Below, piece after piece: positions 1-8,146 of a stretch of DNA of 64,000 nucleotides. The stretch is from Agromyces sp. Root81 (GTDB lineage Bacteria; Actinomycetota; Actinomycetes; Actinomycetales; Microbacteriaceae): the NCBI RefSeq assembly GCF_001429165.1, contig NZ_LMIR01000002.1, positions 1,229,261 through 1,293,260 on the forward strand. The letters are read 5' to 3'. The position numbers and the translations under genes are program-made. A model generated the notes under the pieces. It saw nothing but the letters and a program-made list of their open reading frames with translations. It did not search any database and was not told the DNA's origin. The stretch's first letter is position 1. Every line of letters begins with the position of its first letter.

Positions 1-180
1 ATCCGGCCACCATCCTGGCTCGACCCCGGCGGCCGATGGCGCACCACCACCACCTCACCCACCCGACTCGCCGACCGACTCGACCGCCGCTACGCGCCAC
101 CCGAACGTGCGTCGGCGTGAGCGTTCGCGCCATCGCGGGATCACGCGAACGGCGGGATGACCGGAGAGACGGCACTGCGG

Positions 181-265
181 GGCATCCGCTCACTCAGGAT
201 GATTCGGCACCGCGAGGCATCCGCTCACTCTGGAGAATGCGGCACCGAGAGGCATCCGCTCGCTC
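181..265. repeat. 35-bp tandem repeat, about 2.5 copies
   Basis: GGCATCCGCT recurs at 181, 216 and 251, an exact 35-bp period, with the in-between sequence (GGCACCGCGA versus GGCACCGAGA) also conserved. The last copy runs into the 3' end of the minus-strand gene ending at 264, so it may act in transcription termination. Positions 1-180 hold only out-of-frame shadow ORFs, and I see no gene or signal there. Confidence 0.6.
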
Positions 266-785
266 AGAACCGCCTCGTGAACGGCTCGGGCCTCCGCATG
301 CGCACGAGCAGCACGATCGGGATCAGCACGTACGGCAGGTTGAACGCCAGGAACTTCACCGGATTCGTCGTCTGCCACTCGGGCTCGCCGAAGAACTCGA
401 CGCCGAACACGATGATGCCCGTGATCGTCGAGATCATCGTCGCGTAGATCACGCTCGGCAGCTGGATCCAGTTCCAGCCGCGGATGAGCGAGAGGACGAG
501 CGCGATGTAGAACGGCATGTAGACGAACGCCGAGAGCCCGGTGACGATGCGCATCCACACTGGTGGCTCCATGAAGAGCGGGTCGGTGTCGTGTGCGTAC
601 CAGTAGTTCGAGTTCACGAAGAAGTTCGACGATGGCTGCGAGATGTCGACGCCGAGGGTCGGCAGCATGTCGCTGATCAGGCTCGTGATCGTGAACAACG
701 AGAACACCACGATGAAGAACCAGTCGAACGGGCGCTCGCGCAGCGGCAGGTTCGGCACGGGCACGGGCACCGGTTCGGCGGTCAT
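264..785 (-). CDS. EXPERA / emopamil-binding-like membrane protein
   Basis: The 173-residue protein begins MTAEPV. A longer frame from 854 is possible, but its extra residues are arginine-rich and look non-coding. About four hydrophobic segments are visible: after FDWFF (~22-42), VWMRIVTGLSAFVYMPFYIALVL (~85-105), LPSVIYATMISTITGIIVF (~115-135) and the C-terminal FNLPYVLIPIVLLVRM. The Asp/Glu and Trp/Tyr pattern (WYAHDTDPLF, VEFFGEPEW, NLPYVLIP) resembles the EXPERA fold of TMEM97 and sterol-isomerase-related proteins. The bacterial function and ligand are unknown. It is divergent from the ArsR gene at 878 and shares that promoter region, so the ArsR protein may control it. The family call is from pattern recognition only. 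Confidence 0.6.
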   Translation of the reverse strand: MTAEPVPVPVPNLPLRERPFDWFFIVVFSLFTITSLISDMLPTLGVDISQPSSNFFVNSNYWYAHDTDPLFMEPPVWMRIVTGLSAFVYMPFYIALVLSLIRGWNWIQLPSVIYATMISTITGIIVFGVEFFGEPEWQTTNPVKFLAFNLPYVLIPIVLLVRMRRPEPFTRRF

Positions 786-839
786 GGGTCGAGAGCGTAG
801 CGCCGAGCCCGGCGTCCGCGCAGCGGCATTCGCGTGACA

Positions 840-853
840 TGATGGTTTCATCA
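840..853. promoter_or_regulatory. Candidate ArsR operator (inverted repeat)
   Basis: TGATG-gttt-CATCA is a perfect 5-bp inverted repeat in the 92-bp gap between the divergent EXPERA gene and the arsR gene. It lies 25 bp upstream of the chosen arsR start, where an autorepressor of this family would be expected to bind. Its short length keeps confidence moderate. Confidence 0.4.
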
Positions 854-877
854 ATCCGCAAACCCATGGAGGCGCCG

Positions 878-1249
878 ATGCTCTCGGACCCCAACCGCCC
901 GCTGTACGAGATGAAGGCGGGCCTCTTCAAGGGCCTCGCCCATCCGATCCGCATACGCATCCTCGAGGTGCTCTCGGCCGCGCCCGAGGCATCCGTCTCG
1001 GAGCTCATCACGGCGACCTCGCTCGAGGCCTCGCACCTGTCGCAGCACCTCGCGGTGCTCCGTCGCAATCGGCTCGTCCTGGCCGATCGACGTGGCAGCC
1101 TCGTCTACTACCGGCTGGCGTATCCGCAGGTCGCCGACCTGCTGCGCGTCGCCCGCGCGCTGCTCGGTGAGATCCTCGAGACCACCCAGCGCCAGCTCGT
1201 CGACCAGGGCGGGCTGCCCGAGATCCCGCCGGTGAGCGTGTCGTCATGA
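878..1249 (+). CDS. ArsR/SmtB family transcriptional regulator
   Basis: This 123-residue winged-helix repressor has the typical ArsR opening (GLAHPIRIRILEVLSAA) and recognition-helix region (SLEASHLSQHLAVLRRNRLVLADRRGS). GGAGG at 868-872 lies 5 nt before the ATG at 878, which is why I prefer that start over in-frame ATGs at 839 and 866. No ArsR-type cysteine metal site is visible, so the effector need not be a metal. The stop overlaps the ATG of the SulP transporter (ATGA), so the two are cotranscribed and the regulator probably controls transporter synthesis. Confidence 0.85.
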   Translation: MLSDPNRPLYEMKAGLFKGLAHPIRIRILEVLSAAPEASVSELITATSLEASHLSQHLAVLRRNRLVLADRRGSLVYYRLAYPQVADLLRVARALLGEILETTQRQLVDQGGLPEIPPVSVSS

Positions 1250-2958
1250 GCTCGACGCCGTCGGGTCCACCCACGGCCGGGTCGGCCACGGCCGGGTCGG
1301 CCACGGCCTCCGTGAGCCCGTGGCGACGGGCCGCGCGCCACCTGCGCAGCCTCGCGCCCGCGGCATCCGACTACCGCGACGTCCGCCGCACGTGGCGGGG
1401 CGACCTGGCCGCCGGCGTCACCGTGGGCATCGTCGCGTTGCCGCTCGCGCTCGCGTTCGGCGTGAGCTCCGGCGCGGGCGCCGAGAGCGGGCTCGTGACG
1501 GCGATCGTCGCCGGGTTCGTCGCCGCGGTGTTCGGTGGCTCGAACGTGCAGGTGTCCGGTCCGACCGGCGCCATGGTCGTCGTGCTCGGCCCGATCATCG
1601 CCGCGCACGGCGCAGGTGTGCTCGCGGTGGTCTGCCTGTTCGCCGGGCTCATCGTGCTCGCCGCCGGCGTCCTGCGCCTCGGTCGGGCGGTGACCTACAT
1701 CCCGTGGCCGGTGATCGAGGGGTTCACGCTCGGCATCGCGGTGATCATCTTCCTGCAGCAGGTGCCCGCGGCGCTCGGCGTCGCCCCCGGCCCCAGCCCG
1801 AACGCCGCGATCGCCGCCGCCGAGGCGATCCCAACGGCCGCGTGGCCGGAACTCGGATGGAGCCTCGGCATCGTCGCCGTGGTGGCGGCGATCATGCTCG
1901 TGGCACCGCGCATCCATCCCCGCTTCCCCGGCTCGATCGTCGCGATCGTCGCCGTCAGTGCGATCGCGGCCGGCTTCGGCCTGCCGGTCGACACGATCGG
2001 GGAGCTGCCGGCCGGCCTGCCCGCACCGACGCTGCCGAACGCCGACTGGGCGACGCTCGCAGGCCTCGCCGGCCCGGCGTTCGCGGTCGCAGCCCTCGCC
2101 GCGATCGAGTCGCTGCTGTCGGCGCGCGTCGCCGCCTCGATCTCCGACACCGGGCCCTACGACGCCGATCGCGAACTCGTCGGTCAGGGCCTCGCGTCGG
2201 TCGCTGCCGGCTTCTTCGGCGGCATGCCGGCGACCGGGGCGATCGCCCGCACCGCGGTGAACGTGCGCTCGGGCGGTCGCACCCGGCTCGCGGCGATCAC
2301 CCACGCGGTGCTGCTGCTCCTCGTCGTCTCGTTCGGCGCGGCGGTCGTCGCCGAGATCCCGTTGGCCGCACTCGCGGGTGTGCTGATGGTCACGGCGTTC
2401 CGCATGATCTCGATCGCGACGGTGCGCACCGTCGTCGGATCGACGCGAGCCGACGCGATCGTCTTCGGCGTCACCGCGATCATCACCGTGAGCTTCGACC
2501 TCATCTACGCCGTGCTCATCGGCATCGCCGCCGCCGCGTTCTTCGCCCTCCGCTCACTCGCCCGCTCAAGCGGCGTGCACCGCGAGGAGCTGCCCGGCCC
2601 GGCCGAGCCCGGCGATGAGCGCATCGCCCTGTTCCGCCTCGAGGGGGCGCTCTTCTTCGGCGCCGCCGAGCGCATGCTCGAGCGTGTCGGCGACATCCGG
2701 GGCGTCGAGGTCGTCATCATCCGGATGTCGCAGCTGCAGATCCTCGACGCCACCGGCGCGCAGGTGATCACCGAGCTCATCACGGCACTCGAACGGCGGG
2801 GTGTCACCGTGCTCGTGAAGGGCATCCAGACGCGGCACCTGCGTCTCGCCGAGCGGGTCGGCGTGATCGCCTCGCTCCGGCACCAGAACCACCTCTTCGA
2901 CGAGCTCGCCCCCGCGGTCGAGCACGCGCGGAGTCACGTGCGCCGCGCGCCGCGCTGA
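1246..2958 (+). CDS. SulP family anion transporter with STAS domain
   Basis: This 570-residue SLC26/SulP permease has a transmembrane domain at about residues 45-425 (DLAAGVTVGIVALPLALAFG, VSGPTGAMVVVLGPI, GGMPATGAIARTAVNVRSGGRTRLAAI). A cytoplasmic STAS domain follows at about 455-560, with DATGAQ at the usual DSSG phosphorylation-loop position. Family members carry sulfate, bicarbonate or dicarboxylates, and the substrate cannot be told here. It is translationally coupled (ATGA) to the upstream ArsR regulator, a pairing that suggests regulated expression. No carbonic anhydrase or sulfate-assimilation gene is adjacent. A second, divergent SulP lies at 57568-59223. Confidence 0.9.
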   Translation: MSSTPSGPPTAGSATAGSATASVSPWRRAARHLRSLAPAASDYRDVRRTWRGDLAAGVTVGIVALPLALAFGVSSGAGAESGLVTAIVAGFVAAVFGGSNVQVSGPTGAMVVVLGPIIAAHGAGVLAVVCLFAGLIVLAAGVLRLGRAVTYIPWPVIEGFTLGIAVIIFLQQVPAALGVAPGPSPNAAIAAAEAIPTAAWPELGWSLGIVAVVAAIMLVAPRIHPRFPGSIVAIVAVSAIAAGFGLPVDTIGELPAGLPAPTLPNADWATLAGLAGPAFAVAALAAIESLLSARVAASISDTGPYDADRELVGQGLASVAAGFFGGMPATGAIARTAVNVRSGGRTRLAAITHAVLLLLVVSFGAAVVAEIPLAALAGVLMVTAFRMISIATVRTVVGSTRADAIVFGVTAIITVSFDLIYAVLIGIAAAAFFALRSLARSSGVHREELPGPAEPGDERIALFRLEGALFFGAAERMLERVGDIRGVEVVIIRMSQLQILDATGAQVITELITALERRGVTVLVKGIQTRHLRLAERVGVIASLRHQNHLFDELAPAVEHARSHVRRAPR

Positions 2959-3011
2959 TTCTCCGTCGCGCGGCGGATCCCGTCGTTCCGCCGCGTCGAT
3001 AACGTGGACGG

Positions 3012-4397
3012 ATGATCGAGAACACCGCTCCGCCCGTCGTCGAAGGCGTCGAGTGGGTGCGCCCGCGGCCCGGGCGCCGCGCCCTCCGCAACGACGTGAT
3101 CCTCGCCATCGTGCTCGCCGTCGGCACCGCCGCGACGGTGGTGCTCTACCGGATCGCGGGGTGGGGCGAGAGCGACGGGGAGGGCGATGGCGCCCCATGG
3201 TGGGGCTCGGTGCTCTGGGTCGCCGCGATGACCCTGCCGCTCGCAGCACGTCGCCTGCAGCCCGAGATCGTGGCGCTCGTGGCATCCGCCACCTTCATCG
3301 TCGGCGGTGTCGTGCCCGTCGGCGACGCGCTCTTCAGCAACATCTGCCTGTTCGTCGCGATCTACACGGTCGGGGCGTGGGGTCGCAGTCGCCGCCGGGC
3401 GACGATCGTGCGCGGCATCATCGTGGCCGGCATGTTCGGGTGGCTGTTCTGGGGGCTCATCTACTACACCGCCGTGCAGGACTACCTGCCCGACTTCTCG
3501 CGCGAGGGCCTGCTCTCGCCCTACCTCGCCTACGGGCTCATCAACGTGCTCACGAACCTCCTCTACTTCGGCGGCGCGTGGTACTTCGGCGACACCGCCT
3601 ACCGGTCGGCGAGGTCGCGCGCCGAGCTCGAGCAGCGCACCGCCGAGCTCGCCGCCGAGCGCGAGCGCACGCGCGCCCAGGCCGTCGCCATCGAACGGCT
3701 GCGCATCGCACGGGAACTGCACGACGTCGTGGCGCACCACGTCTCGGTGATCGGCGTGCAGGCGGGCGCGGCGCGGCGCGTGCTCGCGAAGGATCCCGCC
3801 GCCGCTGCGACGGCGCTGTCCGCGATCGAGTCGAGCGCGCGCGACGCCGTCGACGAGTTGCACGGCCTGCTCGGCACCCTTCGCGGCGACGCGGAGACCG
3901 CGCCGGTCGCGGAACTCGACGACGCGCTCGCCGTCGACGGCGACGCAGGGGAACCCGCGACCACGAGCACCTCGACGCGCGGAATCGCCCGCCTCGACGA
4001 GCTCGTCGCGGAGAGCGCCGCCGGCGGCCTGCCGACGACGCTCGCGATCGTCGGCGACGCCGTGCCGGTCTCCGCCGTCGTCGATCTCAGTGCCTACCGC
4101 ATCGTGCAGGAGGCGCTCACGAACGTGCGCAAGCACGCCGGCGCCGCCGCGACCGCCGAGGTCCGGGTGCGCTGGGCCGAGCGGTCGGTCGAGGTCGAGG
4201 TGACGAACACGGGAGCGGTGCGGCAGCAGTCGACCGATGCGTCGACGGATGCCTCGAGCCGCCGCCTCGGCCAGGTGGGCATGCGGGAGCGGGTCGCCGC
4301 GGCCGGCGGCCGCCTCGAGCTCGGACCGAGGGCGCGCGGCGGCTACCTCGTGCGCGCGGAGTTCCCACTGCGCCGGGCCGAGGGGGTGCCCGCGTGA
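3012..4397 (+). CDS. NarL-type two-component sensor histidine kinase
   Basis: The protein has 461 residues. The N-terminal ~200 form a membrane sensor with about 4-5 hydrophobic helices and almost no extracytoplasmic loop. A coiled stretch (SRAELEQRTAELAAERERTR) leads into the HisKA_3 dimerisation helix with phosphoacceptor His237 in RIARELHDVVAHHVS. The HATPase_c domain begins near residue 363 (N-box IVQEALTNVRKHAG) and ends with MRERVAAAGG and GGYLVRAEFPL. The input signal is unknown; the intramembrane architecture is typical of envelope-stress sensors of the DesK/LiaS type (inference). It overlaps the response regulator start (GTGA). Confidence 0.92.
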   Translation: MIENTAPPVVEGVEWVRPRPGRRALRNDVILAIVLAVGTAATVVLYRIAGWGESDGEGDGAPWWGSVLWVAAMTLPLAARRLQPEIVALVASATFIVGGVVPVGDALFSNICLFVAIYTVGAWGRSRRRATIVRGIIVAGMFGWLFWGLIYYTAVQDYLPDFSREGLLSPYLAYGLINVLTNLLYFGGAWYFGDTAYRSARSRAELEQRTAELAAERERTRAQAVAIERLRIARELHDVVAHHVSVIGVQAGAARRVLAKDPAAAATALSAIESSARDAVDELHGLLGTLRGDAETAPVAELDDALAVDGDAGEPATTSTSTRGIARLDELVAESAAGGLPTTLAIVGDAVPVSAVVDLSAYRIVQEALTNVRKHAGAAATAEVRVRWAERSVEVEVTNTGAVRQQSTDASTDASSRRLGQVGMRERVAAAGGRLELGPRARGGYLVRAEFPLRRAEGVPA

Positions 4398-5122
4398 GCA
4401 TCCGAGTGCTCGTGGTCGACGACCAGTCGCTCGTGCGAGCCGGGTTCCGCACGATCCTCGACTCCGAAGACGGCATGGAGGTCGTCGGCGAGGCCGCGAA
4501 CGGCGAGGAGGCGATCGCGGCGGTCGCCGCACTCGCGCCCGACGTCGTCTGCATGGACGTGCAGATGCCCGGCATGGACGGACTCGAGGCCACGCGGCGC
4601 ATCACCGCCGACGAGGCATCCGCTGCCGCCGTGCTCGTGCTCACGACCTTCAACCGCGAGGACTACCTGTTCGCCGCCCTCGAGGCCGGGGCGAGCGGAT
4701 TCCTGCTGAAGAATTCGAGCCCCGAACAGCTCATCGAGGCGGTGCAGGTCGTCGCGCGGGGCGACGCCCTGCTGTCGCCGGATGTCACGCGGCGCGTGAT
4801 CGAGGCGGTCGCGAGCCGGGCGGTCGTCGCCGGAACGGGTGCGAGCGACTCCGCGGCATCCGCAACGCGCGCCGGCTCTCCGCCCGCCGCAGCACCTGCT
4901 CGCAGTTCGCCCGAGCTCGACTCGCTCACCGAACGTGAGCGCGAGGTGCTCGAGCAGCTGGCCGCCGGGCTCTCGAACGCCGAGATCGCCGCGCGGCTCT
5001 GGGTGGGCGAGGCGACGGTGAAGACGCACGTGTCGAAGGTGCTCATGAAGCTCGCGCTGCGCGACCGCGTGCACGCCGTCGTCTACGCCTACGAGCACGG
5101 GGTCGTGCGCGCCAAGCGCTGA
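4394..5122 (+). CDS. LuxR/NarL family response regulator
   Basis: This 242-residue partner of the upstream kinase starts with GTG overlapping the kinase stop. The receiver domain (about 1-120) has the acidic pocket D9/D10, phosphoacceptor D55 in CMDVQMPG and the conserved Lys in FLLKNS. An unusually long Ala/Ser/Pro-rich linker (about 140-170) separates it from the C-terminal LuxR-type HTH (LTEREREVLEQLAAGLSNAEIAARLWVGEATVKTHVSKVL). Its targets are unknown, as no obviously linked effector gene follows: panD lies convergently 8 bp downstream. Confidence 0.93.
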   Translation: MSIRVLVVDDQSLVRAGFRTILDSEDGMEVVGEAANGEEAIAAVAALAPDVVCMDVQMPGMDGLEATRRITADEASAAAVLVLTTFNREDYLFAALEAGASGFLLKNSSPEQLIEAVQVVARGDALLSPDVTRRVIEAVASRAVVAGTGASDSAASATRAGSPPAAAPARSSPELDSLTEREREVLEQLAAGLSNAEIAARLWVGEATVKTHVSKVLMKLALRDRVHAVVYAYEHGVVRAKR

Positions 5123-5130
5123 CGGACCCG

Positions 5131-5544
5131 TCAGACGACGGATTGCGGGGAGCGCTGCGCTCCGCTCGCTCCCGGCTCTCCGGCGTCGCGCCCGAGCGCG
5201 ACGACGGCGTTCTCGGCATCGACGTGCACGATGCGCGGCTCGAAGCTGCGTGCCGCCTCGTCGTCGAACTGCGCGTAGGAGATGAGGATGACGAGATCGC
5301 CCTCGTGCACGAGATGTGCCGCCGCGCCGTTGATGCCGAGCACGCCGGAGCCGCGTTCGCCCTCGATGACATAGGTCTCGAGTCGGGCGCCGTTCGTCAC
5401 GTCGACGATCGAGACCTGCTCGCCGGGCAGCAGGTCAGCGGCGTCCATCAGGTCGCGGTCGACCGTGACGGAGCCGACGTAGTGGAGGTCCGCGTGCGTG
5501 ACGGTGGCGCGGTGGATCTTCGACTTCAGCATGGTCCGGAACAC
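5131..5544 (-). CDS. panD: Aspartate 1-decarboxylase
   Basis: PanD makes beta-alanine from L-aspartate for pantothenate and coenzyme A synthesis. The 137-residue pro-enzyme has the self-cleavage site Gly24-Ser25 in [10 protein letters not shown], where Ser25 becomes the catalytic pyruvoyl group. Lys9 (LKSKIHRA) and the [12 protein letters not shown] and INGAAAHLV motifs are family hallmarks. The C-terminal ~20 residues extend past the minimal ~117-residue core, as in other actinobacterial PanD proteins. panB and panC are not in the window, so the gene is separated from the rest of the pathway. It ends 8 bp from the convergent response regulator gene. Confidence 0.95.
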   Translation of the reverse strand: MFRTMLKSKIHRATVTHADLHYVGSVTVDRDLMDAADLLPGEQVSIVDVTNGARLETYVIEGERGSGVLGINGAAAHLVHEGDLVILISYAQFDDEAARSFEPRIVHVDAENAVVALGRDAGEPGASGAQRSPQSVV

Positions 5545-5570
5545 GGCATCCAGCCTACGGACACTCAGCC

Positions 5571-5936
5571 TCAGCCGAACTCTCGCAGCTGCGCCGTGCG
5601 CTCGCTCGGGGTGTCGCCGGTGTTCACCGTGCCGCGCGGCTCGATGAGCATGGCCAAGACCTCTCCGACGGCGCGGGGGCAGTGCTCGACGCCGCGGGGC
5701 ACCACGTAGACGTCGCCGGCATCGAGCTCGACGTCACCGTCGCGCAACTGGATCACGAGCGTGCCCGAGACGACCATGAAGAACTCGTCGGTGTCGGGAT
5801 GCGAGTGCCACGTGAACTCGCCCTGCGCCTTGAAGACCTTGACGTCGTAGTCGTTCACGCTCGCGAGCCGATGGGGCTGCCAGTGCTCGGTGAACGAGTC
5901 GAGGGCGTCGTGGAGGTTGCGCACATCGTCGGCCAT
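5571..5936 (-). CDS. Small cupin-domain protein
   Basis: This 121-residue single-domain cupin is read from MADDVRNL; an upstream in-frame start at 5990 would run into the operator for the divergent ArsR gene. Cupin motif 1 is visible as [15 protein letters not shown] and motif 2 as [10 protein letters not shown], giving a 2-His/Glu/His metal site. Such stand-alone cupins bind a metal and a small ligand or act as sugar isomerase or dioxygenase-like enzymes, and no substrate can be assigned. It is divergent from the arsR gene at 6010, so it may also respond to the operator at 5976-6011. Confidence 0.75.
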   Translation of the reverse strand: MADDVRNLHDALDSFTEHWQPHRLASVNDYDVKVFKAQGEFTWHSHPDTDEFFMVVSGTLVIQLRDGDVELDAGDVYVVPRGVEHCPRAVGEVLAMLIEPRGTVNTGDTPSERTAQLREFG

Positions 5937-5975
5937 TCCGTCATTCTCCCTTGACGACCGCGCGCGGTCGACGTA

Positions 5976-6011
5976 ATGTAAGCAAATCATTAATTAAGGA
6001 GTTGCTTACAT
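5976..6011. promoter_or_regulatory. Perfect inverted-repeat operator over the arsR translation start
   Basis: ATGTAAGCAA at 5976-5985 is mirrored exactly by TTGCTTACAT at 6002-6011, a perfect 10-bp inverted repeat with a 16-bp A/T-rich spacer. The right arm covers the end of the ribosome binding site (AAGGAG, 5996-6001) and the ATG at 6010. This is a typical autoregulatory site for the ArsR-type repressor encoded immediately downstream, and it also lies close to the divergent cupin gene. Confidence 0.75.
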
Positions 6012-6351
6012 GCAGAACGGGCCCGACGAGCTCAGCCTCGTGTTCCAGGCGCTCGCCGATCCGACGCGACGCGAGATCCTCTCGCGACTCCGCGGCGGGC
6101 CGACGACCGTCGGCGAACTGGCCGAGCCCTTCGCGATGAGCCGGCCGGCGATCTCGCAGCACCTCAAGGTGCTCGAACGCGCCGGGCTCATCGAGCGCAC
6201 CGCGTCGGCCCAGTGGCGCACCTGCACCCTCCGCACCGAGCCGCTCGACGAGGCATCCGCCTGGGTCGAGGGCCATCGCGGCGAGTGGAACGCGCGCTTC
6301 GACCAGCTCGACGAGCACCTCCGCACGATGAAGGGAACGACCGATGCCTGA
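6010..6351 (+). CDS. ArsR family regulator of an SRPBCC operon
   Basis: This 113-residue winged-helix regulator has the LVFQALADPTRREILSRL opening and MSRPAISQHLKVLERAGLIERT recognition region of the ArsR subgroup that travels with SRPBCC/AHSA1 proteins. No metal-binding cysteines are present, in line with that non-metal subgroup. AAGGAG sits 8 nt upstream of the ATG. The 3' end overlaps the SRPBCC gene by 8 bp, giving a three-gene operon. The perfect operator at 5976-6011 probably allows autorepression. Confidence 0.9.
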   Translation: MQNGPDELSLVFQALADPTRREILSRLRGGPTTVGELAEPFAMSRPAISQHLKVLERAGLIERTASAQWRTCTLRTEPLDEASAWVEGHRGEWNARFDQLDEHLRTMKGTTDA

Positions 6352-6808
6352 GCAGACCGGCACCGCAACGAAGCAGTTCACCATCACGCGCGTCTTCGAC
6401 GCACCCCGGCGACAAATCTGGCGCGCCTGGACCGACCCCGACGAGGCCGCCGCCTGGTGGCACCCGGAGGGCGTCGTCACGCCGCGCGAGACCGTTGAGC
6501 TCGACGTGCGCCCCGGCGGGCGGTACCGCTACACGATGATCGCGCCCGACGGCTCGGAGTACCCGACGGCGGGCGTCTACCGCGAGGTCGTCGAGCCCGA
6601 GCGGCTCGTCTTCACGTGGGGCATGCCAGATGACGAGCTCGCCCCGCTCATCACCGTCACGCTGGCCGACCTCGGCGAGCGCACCGAGATGACGTTCCAC
6701 CTCGTCGGCATCGCCGGCGTGCCGGGCGACGACAATGTCTACGACGGCTGGGCGAGCGCCTTCGACGTGCTGGACGAACGCCTCGCGAGCGACGGCGGGC
6801 AGCGCTGA
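6344..6808 (+). CDS. SRPBCC / AHSA1 family ligand-binding protein
   Basis: The 154-residue START-like protein shows the activator-of-Hsp90-homologue signature: FTITRVFDAPRRQIWRAWTDPDEAAAWW near the N-terminus, then VRPGGRYRYTM and a closing amphipathic helix (YDGWASAFDVLDERLAS). These proteins form a helix-grip cavity for hydrophobic small molecules, and the ligand is unknown. It sits between its ArsR regulator (8-bp overlap) and a dihydrofolate-reductase-like gene (TGATG coupling). That three-gene arrangement is common in actinobacteria and suggests a shared response to a small molecule. Confidence 0.88.
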   Translation: MPEQTGTATKQFTITRVFDAPRRQIWRAWTDPDEAAAWWHPEGVVTPRETVELDVRPGGRYRYTMIAPDGSEYPTAGVYREVVEPERLVFTWGMPDDELAPLITVTLADLGERTEMTFHLVGIAGVPGDDNVYDGWASAFDVLDERLASDGGQR

Positions 6809-7368
6809 TGGGCCGGCTCATCGTCGAGCAGATCGTCAGCGTCGACGGCTATGCGGCCGACCTCGACGGCGGTCTCGACTTCATCGGCGCGGCTCGCGGC
6901 GGCGACCCGAACGACCACGACCAACTCGCGTTCCTCGCGGACGTCGATGCGATCCTGCTCGGTGCGAACACGTACCGGATGTTCGCCGAGTACTGGCCGT
7001 CCGCCGACCCCGAGGTCGAAGTCGTCGCCGAGCCGATCAATCGCCTGCCGAAATTCGTGATGTCCAACACCCTCGAGTCGGCACCGTGGGGCGACGGGTC
7101 GATCGAGATCCTCCGCGGTGTCGCGACCGAGGCGGTCGCCGACCTCACGACCCGGCACGCGAACATCGTCGTGTGGGGCAGCCTCACCCTGACCGACACC
7201 CTCTTCAGGGCCGGGCTCGTCGACGTGCTGAGGCTCCGTGTCGTGCCGGTGCTGATCGGCGCCGGGCGTCCATTCACCCCCGCCGATCTCGGCGACCTTC
7301 CGCTCGAACTCGACCACGTGGTCAGGCACCCGAGCGGGCACCTCGGCGTGACCTACCTTCTTCGCTGA
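6808..7368 (+). CDS. Dihydrofolate reductase / RibD C-terminal family protein
   Basis: This 186-residue NAD(P)H-dependent reductase-like protein opens with LIVEQIVSVDGYAADLDGGLDF and has the nucleotide-binding stretch NIVVWGSLTLTDTLFRAGLVDVLRLRVVPVLIGAGRPF, typical of the RibD-C/DHFR-like family. These are usually not the folate enzyme, and the substrate is unknown. The start codon overlaps the upstream SRPBCC stop (TGATG), so it is the third gene of the ArsR operon. It is convergent with the glutamine amidotransferase gene ending at 7412. Confidence 0.85.
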   Translation: MGRLIVEQIVSVDGYAADLDGGLDFIGAARGGDPNDHDQLAFLADVDAILLGANTYRMFAEYWPSADPEVEVVAEPINRLPKFVMSNTLESAPWGDGSIEILRGVATEAVADLTTRHANIVVWGSLTLTDTLFRAGLVDVLRLRVVPVLIGAGRPFTPADLGDLPLELDHVVRHPSGHLGVTYLLR

Positions 7369-7411
7369 GCCCTGGAACCCGCTCGCTCGACGGGGGTCAG
7401 GCGACGCGGGC

Positions 7412-8146
7412 TCAGGCGACGCGCGCGACCCGCGAGGCGACGACCTCGGCGGCGAACGCCGTCGCGAGCCGGGCGCAACGATCGGCCGATTCGTCCTCGT
7501 ACTCGAGTGCAGCGTCGACGAGCTGCTGCTTGTCGAGGCCGGCTGCGGCGAGCGCGGCATCGTCCCACTTCTCGAGATCGCGAGCGCCCGCCTCGGGGTG
7601 GAACTGCACCCCGCGCACGTGACGCCCGAGACGGAAGGCCTGGTTGACGCACGCCTCGCTCGAGGCGAGCAGCACGGCCGCATCGGGCAGGCGCGTGATC
7701 ATGTCCTCGTGGTTCTCGATCACGTGCGCGACCGGGCCGAGCGGCGAGAGCACGGGGTCGTCGCCGCCCTGCTCCGTGACGAAGACGGGGGTCGCGCCGC
7801 GTTCGGGGATACCGTAGGCGGCGCGCACCTCGCCGCCCGCGACATGGGCGAGGATCTGCGCGCCGAGGCAGACGCCGAGCGTGGGGATGTCGCCGGCGAT
7901 CGCCTCGGCCGCGAGCTCGCGCTCCCGGGCGAGCCACGGGGCGCGATCGTCGTCGTCGGGCATGAGGCCCCCGCCCAGCATGATCAGGCCGTCGAACGAC
8001 CCGAGGCGCTCCGGCAGCCCCTCGTCTCCGTACGCGACGACGAGCTCGAGTCCCGAGTCCTCGAGCCACGGCCGCATACGCCGCAGGCTGCTCGGCCGTG
8101 AGTTCACGACCACGAGCACCTTCGGGCCGTCGTCCGCTGTCACCAT
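7412..8146 (-). CDS. Class I glutamine amidotransferase-like protein
   Basis: The 244-residue triad glutamine amidotransferase fold has nucleophile Cys93 (TLGVCLGAQIL) and the His183/Glu185 pair in QFHPE. It is a stand-alone domain of the kind annotated as GMP-synthase-like or gamma-glutamyl hydrolase-like. Its start overlaps the 3' end of the M19 dipeptidase gene by 7 bp, making it the last gene of the minus-strand racemase operon. A role in removing or hydrolysing gamma-glutamyl or amide groups of peptides (D-iso-glutamine in peptidoglycan would be such a substrate) is attractive but only inferred. No synthetase partner is adjacent. Confidence 0.85.
   Translation of the reverse strand: MVTADDGPKVLVVVNSRPSSLRRMRPWLEDSGLELVVAYGDEGLPERLGSFDGLIMLGGGLMPDDDDRAPWLARERELAAEAIAGDIPTLGVCLGAQILAHVAGGEVRAAYGIPERGATPVFVTEQGGDDPVLSPLGPVAHVIENHEDMITRLPDAAVLLASSEACVNQAFRLGRHVRGVQFHPEAGARDLEKWDDAALAAAGLDKQQLVDAALEYEDESADRCARLATAFAAEVVASRVARVA

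Noticed and set aside
181..265. The 35-bp tandem repeats as a CRISPR array
   Set aside because: Only 2-3 copies, no spacers between unique repeats (the period is wholly repeat), and no cas genes in the window.
3053..4393. A long N-terminal extension of the response regulator
   Set aside because: The residues are an Arg/Ala-rich shadow of the kinase gene; the receiver domain begins at the GTG at 4394.
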